Shown: piece by piece, positions 6,623 through 12,775 of the stretch
Numbering within the stretch: the stretch's first letter is position 1
Layout: every line of letters begins with the position of its first letter
NCBI GenBank assembly: GCA_905478725.1
Contig: CAJQJT010000078.1
Location: forward strand, 1-12,775
Source of the DNA: an uncultured Pseudomonadales bacterium
Lineage (GTDB): Bacteria > Pseudomonadota > Gammaproteobacteria > Pseudomonadales > Porticoccaceae
Length of the DNA stretch: 12,775 bases
Direction of reading: 5' to 3'
Made by a program: the position numbers and the translations under genes
The notes under the pieces: model-generated
What the model was told of the DNA's origin: nothing
Database searches by the model: none
The model's input: only the letters and a program-made list of their open reading frames with translations

Positions 6623-7788
6623 GAGCAGATCAGCTTGTTAATGGCAGCTGCAGCTGTATCACCGGATGGCAAATTAATTTGCTCATAGAGTTCTTCGAAG
6701 CGCTGTTCCACTAAGTGTCGCGCATTAGCATCCAATGCATTGCTAACGGCTGCACTGAGACTGTCCACGGTGGCCTCATCTTGAATCAGCTCTGGCACCA
6801 CCATCGCAGACGCCAGTAAGTTTGGAATTGAGGCGAAGGGAGTCTTAATAAAGGGGCGGACTAACTTGTAAGTCCACTTGCCAAGTTTGTAACTCACTAC
6901 CATTGGCTTCTTTAGCAACATGGCTTCAAGAGCGGTGGTACCAGAGGCAAGTAAAACCGCATCAGCTGCTTCCATAGCCAGTAGCGACTGTTGTTCGATC
7001 AGAGTGACGGGTAAGTCGGGGTGCTCTGCAAGAATCTCGCTCAACTGCCTGTGCCGATCGCCATTGGCTGCTGGGATCAAGAACTGTAACTGCGGGTTGG
7101 ACTCAAGCAGACGTTTAGCCACCATCAGAAACAGTTCGCCCATCAGCGCCACCTCGCCTCCACGGCTGCCCGGCATGATGCACAGCAGCGGCCGATCAGT
7201 ATCCAAACCCAACTGCCTGCGAGCCCCAGAACTATCTGGATCCCGCGAAATCTGACCGGCTAGCGGATGACCGACAAAGGCCACTGGTACAGCTTGCTGT
7301 TGATAAAAGGCCTCCTCAAAGGGCAGCAGCGTCAGCATTAAGTCAACGCAGCGCTTAATGCCTTTAATGCGCCCCTGACGCCAGGCCCAAACCGAGGGGC
7401 TGACGTAGTGCACTGTTTTGATACCGACGTTATGCAGGGCCTTTTCAATGCCCAAATTAAAGTCGGGAGAATCGATCCCAATAAAGGCAGCAGGCTTTGA
7501 CTGCTTGCAGCGAGTAATAATGTCTCGGCGTATGGACAGCAGTTCAGGCAAGCGCTTAAGCGGTTCGACAAATCCCATCACCGATAAGCGATCCATCGGA
7601 TGAAAGGAGACAAAGCCCTCGGCGATCATCTTGGGACCGCCTATACCCTCGAATTGAGCGTCCGGGAAAAGACGTTTCAGCGCGCGAATTAAATCCGCAC
7701 CCAGAGTATCCCCGGAGGCTTCTCCGGCGACTATAACAAAGGTGGGTGGATTCATAGGGGCGCTTAGTTTGTCAGAGAGGCCAGCCAT
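6619..7788 (-). CDS. lpxB: Lipid-A-disaccharide synthase
   Basis: LpxB is a peripheral inner-membrane glycosyltransferase. It joins UDP-2,3-diacylglucosamine and lipid X to form the tetra-acylated disaccharide of lipid A. The protein is 389 aa (E. coli 382) and aligns throughout. It has the N-terminal AGEASGD (21-27), GIDSPDFN with Asp106 matching the essential E. coli Asp98, [12 protein letters not shown] (127-138), PGSRGGEV with Arg209 matching Arg201, and the donor-site region [13 protein letters not shown]. The start is taken as ATG at 7786-7788, 3 nt after the lpxA stop. A second ATG at codon 12 would also retain the fold, and neither has a good ribosome-binding site. Its stop overlaps the rnhB GTG. 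Confidence 0.96.
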   Translation of the reverse strand: MAGLSDKLSAPMNPPTFVIVAGEASGDTLGADLIRALKRLFPDAQFEGIGGPKMIAEGFVSFHPMDRLSVMGFVEPLKRLPELLSIRRDIITRCKQSKPAAFIGIDSPDFNLGIEKALHNVGIKTVHYVSPSVWAWRQGRIKGIKRCVDLMLTLLPFEEAFYQQQAVPVAFVGHPLAGQISRDPDSSGARRQLGLDTDRPLLCIMPGSRGGEVALMGELFLMVAKRLLESNPQLQFLIPAANGDRHRQLSEILAEHPDLPVTLIEQQSLLAMEAADAVLLASGTTALEAMLLKKPMVVSYKLGKWTYKLVRPFIKTPFASIPNLLASAMVVPELIQDEATVDSLSAAVSNALDANARHLVEQRFEELYEQINLPSGDTAAAAINKLICS

Positions 7789-7791
7789 GGC

Positions 7792-8559
7792 TTAGCGAAT
7801 AATACCGCGAGTGGATTTCTCAATGGAATTTAGGAACTGTAAAATCGCAGGGTCATCACCGAGCTTGGTAATTGCCTTGATCGCTTCGTCAAGCTGCAAG
7901 CCGCGACGATAAAGTAATTTGTAGGCCTGATTAGCCAGGGAGATTTGCTCCGCGCTGTAACCTCGGCGTTTTAAGCCTTCACGATTAATAGTGCGGGGTT
8001 CAGCGGGGCTGCCAAAGGCAGTAATAAAAGCTGGCACATCGTGATAGACAAAAGCCGCAGGGCCAATAAAACAGTGGGGCCCTATATGGACATACTGATG
8101 CACCAGGGCATAACCACTGAGAATCGCCCAGTCACCCACATAGACATGGCCAGAGACACTGGCATTGTTGACCATAATAACGTTGTCGCCGATCACGCAA
8201 TCGTGACCAACATGAGCGTAGGCCATGAGCAGGTTATTACTGCCGATAATGGTTTCGCTATTGTCCTGCACTGTGCCACGGTGAATGGTGACACCTTCGC
8301 GAATCACGTTGTTGTCGCCAATAATTAACCGAGTGGGCTCGCCTTTATATTTAACGTCAGGAGTGTCGTCACCAATGGTGGAAAACTGATAGATCTTGTT
8401 GCCAGTGCCAATTTTAGTCGGCCCTTTAATCACCACATGGGAGCTGATCTCACTGCCTTCTCCGATCTCAACATCTGCGCCGATCATCGTCCACGGGCCT
8501 ATACTAACCTTATCGGCTATTTTCGCGGAGGGATCTATAACGGCACTGGGATGAATCAC
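7792..8559 (-). CDS. lpxA: UDP-N-acetylglucosamine acyltransferase
   Basis: LpxA performs the first step of lipid A synthesis, moving a 3-hydroxyacyl chain from ACP to the 3-OH of UDP-GlcNAc in the cytoplasm. The 255-aa protein (E. coli 262) is a trimeric left-handed beta helix, visible as hexapeptide repeats over about residues 1-180, followed by a helical C-terminal part ([11 protein letters not shown] to the end, RGIIR). The catalytic His is His119 in AHVGHDC, matching E. coli His125. The chain-length ruler position, Gly173 in E. coli, aligns to Pro167 in CFIGPAAF. The start is GTG (8557-8559), overlapping the fabZ stop as GTGA and giving [12 protein letters not shown]. It lies between fabZ and lpxB as in most gammaproteobacteria. 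Confidence 0.97.
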   Translation of the reverse strand: MIHPSAVIDPSAKIADKVSIGPWTMIGADVEIGEGSEISSHVVIKGPTKIGTGNKIYQFSTIGDDTPDVKYKGEPTRLIIGDNNVIREGVTIHRGTVQDNSETIIGSNNLLMAYAHVGHDCVIGDNVIMVNNASVSGHVYVGDWAILSGYALVHQYVHIGPHCFIGPAAFVYHDVPAFITAFGSPAEPRTINREGLKRRGYSAEQISLANQAYKLLYRRGLQLDEAIKAITKLGDDPAILQFLNSIEKSTRGIIR

Positions 8560-9059
8560 TTAACTTTATCTCGATCCTGATAGGCACAGAGTAAGGTAGC
8601 TTCGCAAACAAGCTTATCATTGACTGTGGCACGGGTTTGGAAACGCCAGATATTACGCTTTACAGCAATCACTCGGGACTCGAGCATTAACTGATCACCG
8701 GGCGTCACTGGCCTTTTAAAGCGCGCCTTATCGACACCGGCAAACAGGTAGAGCTTACCGTCATCGGCAGTGGTGTTAGTGGTTCTAAAACCCAGAATCC
8801 CAGACGCTTGGGCCAGGGCTTCAATCATCAGGACACCAGGAAAAATTGGTGCTCCGGGAAAATGGCCGTTGAACACATCTTCATTGCCGGTGATATTTTT
8901 CAGCGCGAGAATACGCTCACCCTCGACTAGTTCAAGCACTCTATCAACCAGTAAAAAGGGATAGCGGTGCGGCAAGACGCTCATTATTTCAGTAGTTGTC
9001 ATGGCGCCGCCGACAGCAGCGTCAGTAATAGTTGTGCCTTCAGTCATTATTCCATCCAT
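8556..9059 (-). CDS. fabZ: 3-hydroxyacyl-ACP dehydratase
   Basis: FabZ dehydrates (3R)-hydroxyacyl-ACP to trans-2-enoyl-ACP in fatty-acid elongation. It competes with LpxA and LpxD for the hydroxyacyl-ACP substrate, which is the usual explanation for its place among lpx genes. The hot-dog-fold motif [24 protein letters not shown] carries the catalytic His66 and Glu80 (His54 and Glu68 in E. coli), and [12 protein letters not shown] begins at about residue 30. The 167-aa version given here uses the first ATG (9057-9059). ATGs at codons 5 and 20 are alternatives, and the last ([16 protein letters not shown], 148 aa) is closest to the E. coli length of 151. No upstream sequence clearly decides between them. 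It starts 68 nt after lpxD and its stop overlaps the lpxA GTG. Confidence 0.96.
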   Translation of the reverse strand: MDGIMTEGTTITDAAVGGAMTTTEIMSVLPHRYPFLLVDRVLELVEGERILALKNITGNEDVFNGHFPGAPIFPGVLMIEALAQASGILGFRTTNTTADDGKLYLFAGVDKARFKRPVTPGDQLMLESRVIAVKRNIWRFQTRATVNDKLVCEATLLCAYQDRDKVK

Positions 9060-9127
9060 AAAAAGTCTTTAGGTCTTATTTTCTGGCTAACGCCTGTAAA
9101 CCTTTGCGTAAGCTATGTCTTGATCTA

Positions 9128-10213
9128 TTAATCTTTTTCTAACTCTTTCAGACGGCGCGCAATACTGTCCAGTTGAGACATTCGCACCGCATTTTTGCGC
9201 CACTCTCGAGTCTTCATCAACGGCATTCCCGACGAGTAGGATCCGGGTTCGTTAATCGACTTAGTCACTAGACCACGAGCGGTTATCTGGACATTGTCAC
9301 AGACAGTCACGTGCCCAACCACACAGGCATCCCCAGCCAGAATAACGTTGTTACCTAGGGTGGCACTGCCCGCAAGACCGGAATAAGAAGCCAGTGCGCA
9401 GTTATCCCCAATCACCGCGTTGTGGGCAATTTGTACATGATTGTCAATAATCACACCATTGCCGATACGGGTATCCCCAAGGGCACCACGATCAATTGTG
9501 GTACAGGCGCCAATTTCAACATTGTCGCCAATGTCGACACCGCCAATCTGGTAGATCTTCTGCCACTGCCCTGCCCCATCTGGTGCAAAGCCAAACCCAT
9601 CAGCGCCGATTACCGAACCGCTGTGAACAGTCAGGTCACGACCCGCAATAACGTCATGATAAATCGTTACATTTGCCGAGATACGGGCATTGTCACCAAG
9701 CTGAGAGCGGGCTCCGACAAAACTACCTGCACCCAAATGGCTTCCAGACCCAATCACTGCGTCCGCCTCAACAACCGCATTCGCGGCAATCGCCACATTT
9801 GCGCCTAGAGAGGCCGAATCGGCAATGACTGCTGAGCGGTGTATACCTAGAGCTGCCTTGGGAGCAGTATCAAACCACTGAGAAATGCGCGCATAACCCA
9901 AATAGGGGTTGTCGAGAATCAACGCTGCGCCATTGAACTCTGCATCACTGGACTCTACACCACTGGACTCTATACCAATGGACTTAGGCAGCCCGCAGCC
10001 TTCACCTGCAGTGATGTGCTTGGCAGCCATAATCACAGCCGCCGCGTTACAGGCACCCAGCTGACTGCTGTATTTCTCATTGGCAAGAAACGCCAACTCA
10101 CCGGGCCCAGCATTCTTAAGGGTATTCAATCCACTTATGCGCAGTGCGCCATCACCACGTAACTCGGCTCCGAGAAACGCGGCTATTTCAGCGAGCGAAT
10201 AATCTTCAGACAT
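9128..10213 (-). CDS. lpxD: UDP-3-O-(3-hydroxyacyl)glucosamine N-acyltransferase
   Basis: LpxD adds the second 3-hydroxyacyl chain, to the 2-amino group of the UDP-3-O-acyl-glucosamine made by LpxA and LpxC. The 361-aa protein (E. coli 341) has an N-terminal uridine-binding domain (about 1-115), then a hexapeptide-repeat left-handed beta helix (about 125-315) and a C-terminal helix (about 340-361). The catalytic His is His264 in NHVQIAHNAVIG, matching E. coli His239. Other landmarks are DNPYLGYARI, NVTIYHD, GADGFGFAPD and EIGACTTIDRGAL. The extra length is an insertion of about 22 residues at about 74-95, before the conserved NPYL, made partly of pentapeptide repeats. The ATG start (10211-10213) is 6 nt after the skp stop. 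Confidence 0.97.
   Translation of the reverse strand: MSEDYSLAEIAAFLGAELRGDGALRISGLNTLKNAGPGELAFLANEKYSSQLGACNAAAVIMAAKHITAGEGCGLPKSIGIESSGVESSDAEFNGAALILDNPYLGYARISQWFDTAPKAALGIHRSAVIADSASLGANVAIAANAVVEADAVIGSGSHLGAGSFVGARSQLGDNARISANVTIYHDVIAGRDLTVHSGSVIGADGFGFAPDGAGQWQKIYQIGGVDIGDNVEIGACTTIDRGALGDTRIGNGVIIDNHVQIAHNAVIGDNCALASYSGLAGSATLGNNVILAGDACVVGHVTVCDNVQITARGLVTKSINEPGSYSSGMPLMKTREWRKNAVRMSQLDSIARRLKELEKD
9931..9983 (-). repeat. About 3.5 copies of a 15-bp tandem repeat inside lpxD
   Basis: On the plus strand CACTGGACTCTACAC (9946-9960) is followed by CACTGGACTCTATAC (9961-9975), one mismatch apart, and a partial copy (9976-9983). A more diverged copy precedes them (9931-9945, 11 of 15 matches). 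The period keeps frame and encodes ESSGVESSDAEFN within the LpxD insertion. Confidence 0.85.
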
Positions 10214-10219
10214 TAAAAA

Positions 10220-10744
10220 TTATTGCGATTTTTTATTCAGACGATCAGCAACCTTAGCGGTCAAGTTGCTCTCGGGGCCAGCCAAGAGTACGGAGTCAAT
10301 TTTAAGTAATATTGTGACACCCTCTTCCTGAACCACTTCCTGCAGAGCTTGCTGAGCCATAGGACCGATTTCCTGCATGATTTTCTGTTGCAGTTGCTGC
10401 TGTTCAGACTGGATCTTACGGCCAGCTAATTCAGCATCAGCTTTGGCATATTCCATTTTCTTTTGATGCTCTAGAGCCTGTTCCTGAGACCAGGTCATGC
10501 GCTTGCTTTCAGCTTCTTTAGCCAGTGCCTGAAGGTCGGCAGTTGAGCTTTCATACTTTGCTTTAAGGGCGACAAAATCGGCACCGGTTTCAGCTTCCTT
10601 AAGACGCACCTGGGCGGTATTTGAGCTAAAGATAGCCCGAGCAATATCGACCACAGCAATCTTATCTGCAGCCACTGCTGCCATAGAAGTTGTACCCGAA
10701 CAAACCACTACCAATGCCAATACTACTGCTTTCAAATTATACAA
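10220..10744 (-). CDS. skp: Periplasmic chaperone Skp/OmpH
   Basis: Skp is a trimeric periplasmic holdase that carries unfolded outer-membrane proteins from the Sec translocon to the BAM complex. The 174-aa precursor has a signal peptide with a hydrophobic core (about 6-15) and a likely cut after Ala25 (AAVA, then ADKIAVVD), matching E. coli AAQA/ADKIAIVN. A Gln/Glu/Lys/Ala-rich stretch (about 40-125) fits the two long coiled-coil tentacles, and the C-terminal ILLKIDSVLLA completes the trimer body. The start is TTG (10742-10744), preceded by GGGAGAGG (10749-10756). No in-frame ATG precedes the signal peptide. It lies 20 nt after bamA, and the two proteins act in the same pathway. Confidence 0.93.
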   Translation of the reverse strand: MYNLKAVVLALVVVCSGTTSMAAVAADKIAVVDIARAIFSSNTAQVRLKEAETGADFVALKAKYESSTADLQALAKEAESKRMTWSQEQALEHQKKMEYAKADAELAGRKIQSEQQQLQQKIMQEIGPMAQQALQEVVQEEGVTILLKIDSVLLAGPESNLTAKVADRLNKKSQ

Positions 10745-10748
10745 AACG

Positions 10749-10756
10749 CCTCTCCC
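10749..10756 (-). promoter_or_regulatory. Ribosome-binding site deciding the TTG start of skp
   Basis: The coding strand has GGGAGAGG ending 4 nt before the TTG at 10742-10744; its GGGAG core is 7 nt away. It lies in the 20-nt bamA-skp gap and is the strongest Shine-Dalgarno-like match I found in the window. Confidence 0.7.
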
Positions 10757-10764
10757 TACTATGA

Positions 10765-12775
10765 TTAAAATTGATTACCCAATGAGAACTGAAATACTTC
10801 CGTCTCATCGAAGTCATTTGAATTTAACGGCTTAGCCAAACTAAAGGTGATAGGTCCAAAGCCACTTAACCAGGTTGCTCCTACACCCACAGAGTAACGC
10901 AGTTCGCCAGCATCAGGCTTAAAACAGTTAGTCTGCAACTCGCCACATTTGGTGTTGAAGATATTACCCGCATCGAAGAACAATGTAGCTTGCACAGATC
11001 GCTGATCTTTGAGAAACGGCAATGGGAAAATAATTTCCGCACCCAGCTCAACCTGAACATTGCCACCAATTGGATCTGGATCATCGACAAAGCCAGTGGT
11101 GCAAGGATTATCCGTATTCAAATTACAGGGGGTATCCTGGGGCCCGAGAGTATTCCGCTCAAACCCTCGAACCGAACCGAAACCACCACCGTAGAAGTTC
11201 TTAAAGAACGGCATTTGAGTCGTGTCGCCATAGGATTCGCCATAACCTAAATCCGCTCTGAGCTTGAGGCTCAAACCGCGATATAGACCGCGAAGATGCT
11301 GTGCTGAATAAGTCATCTTGTAGTATTCAAGACCAGATCCAGGCAGTGCTATATCAAAACCAAAGCGCTGCTGCGAACCTCTGGTAGCAAATACACCACG
11401 GTTAAGCGTCGACTGAACCCAGTTGATATTGGCATTGATAATATCGAATTCTGAACCGTTATCGCGAACAAAATCAGCAATTTCCTTAGAGGCGAAAATA
11501 CCGGTTTGCAGGTCCAGATTTTCATAGCCTAAACCAAAGCCTATGCGCTGCACTTCAGTGACTGGATAGCTCCAGTTGACTGCTGCCCCGTAGGTGTTGG
11601 TAGAGAAGCTGGCGACATTGATCTCGTCGTAGTCAGTCTCTCGCGCAAATACGCTATAACCAGCACTGACGCCGTCAACGGTAAAATAAGGTTCGGTATA
11701 ACTAAAATTAATTGAGGTTTGATAGGTACTGCGGTTTAAACCAATACCCACCTGCTTGCCCGTACCAAGAAAATTATTTTCGCTGAGGTTGGCACCGAGA
11801 ATCAGACCAGTGCCCTGGGCGTAACCCACACTGGCGCCAATCGAGCCCGAAGGCTGCTCTTCAACACTGAAGACCACATCAATCTGATCGTTGGTTCCGG
11901 CAACAGGAACGTTCTCTACATTAACCCCTTTAAAGAAGCCAAGACGTTCAAGTCGAACTTTGGACATTTCGATCAGGGCATTATTCGCTGAACCGGCTTC
12001 CATCTGACGCATCTCGCGACGCAGTACTGAATCGGCGGTCTTGGTATTGCCACGGAACTCAACACGCCTTACATAGGCGCGCATACCTGGCTTAACCAGA
12101 TAGGTTATCTTGGCGGTTTTGTCTTCTTCATTGACCTCGGGAAAGCCCTCAACCTCGGCAAAGGTGTAGCCTTCGTTGCCCAGGCGGCGAGTAATATATT
12201 CGCTGGAAGTGGTCATCAGAGTTTGAGAGAAAGTCATGCCCTCTTTGAGAATAATCATCGCCCGAACCTGCAGCTCTGGGATCATTAACTCGCCGGCCAA
12301 CTCCACTTCGCCAATAGTGTAGACATCACCTTCGTCAACATTGATGGTGATATAAACAGACTCTTTTTCAGGACTGATAGACACCTGGGTCGACGCGATA
12401 TTGAACTGCAGATAACCGCGATCCAAATACCAGGACTCGAGAGTTTCTATATCGCCAGAGAGTTTCTCGCGGGCGTATTTGTCGTCGCTGGTAATCCAAG
12501 ATAACCAGCCAGTGGTTTGCTGCTCAAAGGACTCGAGCAACTCTTCTTCGGTAAATTCGTTGTTGCCGACTATATTGATGTGGCGGATTTTAGCGACATC
12601 ACCCTCATTGATATTGATATTCACTGCAACGCGGTTGCGCGGCAGCTGCTTAACTTCAGTTTCGACCAAAGCGCCATAGCGACCCTGGGAAACATACTGC
12701 CGCTGTAACTCTTGCGTCATACCCTCGAGAATCACCTGACGAAAGATCTGCCCTTCAGCCAATCCGTCGCAGGTC
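10765..12775 (-). CDS. bamA: Outer membrane protein assembly factor BamA (5' end outside window)
   Basis: BamA is the core of the BAM complex, which folds beta-barrel proteins into the outer membrane. The frame is open to the right edge (at least 669 codons), so the signal peptide, POTRA1 and the start of POTRA2 are missing, roughly 115-120 residues by comparison with E. coli. A TTG at 12760-12762 is internal, not a start. Counting from that TTG, the rest of POTRA2 runs to about 52, POTRA3 to 5 occupy about 55-303, and the 16-strand barrel about 305-665. The lid-loop VRGF signature is at 531-534 (GGFGSVRGFERNTLGP). The protein ends in a typical beta signal, FQFSLGNQF, with terminal Phe. Cys546 and Cys554 in the same loop may match the E. 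coli loop-6 disulfide. A second close pair, Cys606 and Cys613, lies in the next loop. Confidence 0.97.
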   Translation of the reverse strand, partial: TCDGLAEGQIFRQVILEGMTQELQRQYVSQGRYGALVETEVKQLPRNRVAVNININEGDVAKIRHINIVGNNEFTEEELLESFEQQTTGWLSWITSDDKYAREKLSGDIETLESWYLDRGYLQFNIASTQVSISPEKESVYITINVDEGDVYTIGEVELAGELMIPELQVRAMIILKEGMTFSQTLMTTSSEYITRRLGNEGYTFAEVEGFPEVNEEDKTAKITYLVKPGMRAYVRRVEFRGNTKTADSVLRREMRQMEAGSANNALIEMSKVRLERLGFFKGVNVENVPVAGTNDQIDVVFSVEEQPSGSIGASVGYAQGTGLILGANLSENNFLGTGKQVGIGLNRSTYQTSINFSYTEPYFTVDGVSAGYSVFARETDYDEINVASFSTNTYGAAVNWSYPVTEVQRIGFGLGYENLDLQTGIFASKEIADFVRDNGSEFDIINANINWVQSTLNRGVFATRGSQQRFGFDIALPGSGLEYYKMTYSAQHLRGLYRGLSLKLRADLGYGESYGDTTQMPFFKNFYGGGFGSVRGFERNTLGPQDTPCNLNTDNPCTTGFVDDPDPIGGNVQVELGAEIIFPLPFLKDQRSVQATLFFDAGNIFNTKCGELQTNCFKPDAGELRYSVGVGATWLSGFGPITFSLAKPLNSNDFDETEVFQFSLGNQF

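Noticed and set aside
8041..8328. Open frame on the plus strand opposite lpxA (and similar ones opposite lpxD, dnaE and the FabH-like gene)
   Set aside because: They lie antisense to well-supported genes, resemble no family I recognise, and lack ribosome-binding sites; they are by-products of the coding strand.
9060..9127. Promoter in the lpxD-fabZ gap (TTTACA-like -35)
   Set aside because: No acceptable -10 hexamer lies 15-19 nt downstream of it; the best candidates match only about three of six positions.
12760..12762. TTG as the start of a short BamA-like protein
   Set aside because: The frame stays open to the window edge and the upstream codons continue the POTRA2 alignment, so this is an internal codon of a gene cut by the window.

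Overview
The window is a contiguous piece of a gammaproteobacterial chromosome carrying the conserved envelope, lipid and replication supercluster. All nine genes are on the minus strand. In the direction of transcription the order is bamA (5' end missing) - skp/ompH - lpxD - fabZ - lpxA - lpxB - rnhB - a FabH-like ketoacyl-ACP synthase - dnaE - accA, ending at a strong bidirectional terminator near the left edge. Gene order, protein lengths and close similarity to the E. coli and Pseudomonas families point to a Gram-negative gammaproteobacterium with moderate GC. The sequence flavour fits a marine Cellvibrionales/Pseudomonadales-type lineage, but that last step is inference. No mobile element, tRNA, rRNA or CRISPR array is visible, and no gene shows a frameshift.

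Right part (about 6.6-12.8 kb): outer-membrane biogenesis. BamA (POTRA 2-5 and barrel) inserts outer-membrane proteins and Skp chaperones them across the periplasm. LpxD, LpxA and LpxB carry out the acylation and disaccharide steps of lipid A synthesis. FabZ dehydrates 3-hydroxyacyl-ACP, the same pool LpxA and LpxD draw on. Genes are packed tightly: lpxA and rnhB start on GTG codons overlapping the preceding stop (GTGA), and lpxB starts 3 nt after lpxA.

Middle (5.8-6.6 kb): RNase HII with an unusual repetitive lysine-rich N-terminus, followed by a 128-nt intergenic gap.

Left part (0-5.8 kb): a FabH-family synthase sits between rnhB and dnaE, which are neighbours in E. coli and Pseudomonas. 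It has an intact Cys-His-Asn triad, a C-terminal extension, and a Cys where E. coli FabH has the primer-limiting Phe87. Then come dnaE (replicative polymerase alpha subunit) and accA (acetyl-CoA carboxyltransferase alpha). With fabZ and accA, the extra synthase gives the cluster three fatty-acid genes.

The cluster itself is well known and I see no undescribed multi-gene system. The best oddities are local. (1) dnaE has no ATG, GTG or TTG anywhere upstream of its conserved N-terminus; an ATA codon sits exactly where the E. coli ATG would be. (2) The FabH-like gene is inserted and has atypical features. (3) Three separate short tandem repeats occur: 13 bp x3 at the accA stop, 15 bp x4 at the rnhB 5' end, and 15 bp x3.5 inside lpxD. 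(4) Five of the eight genes with visible starts appear to use non-ATG codons.
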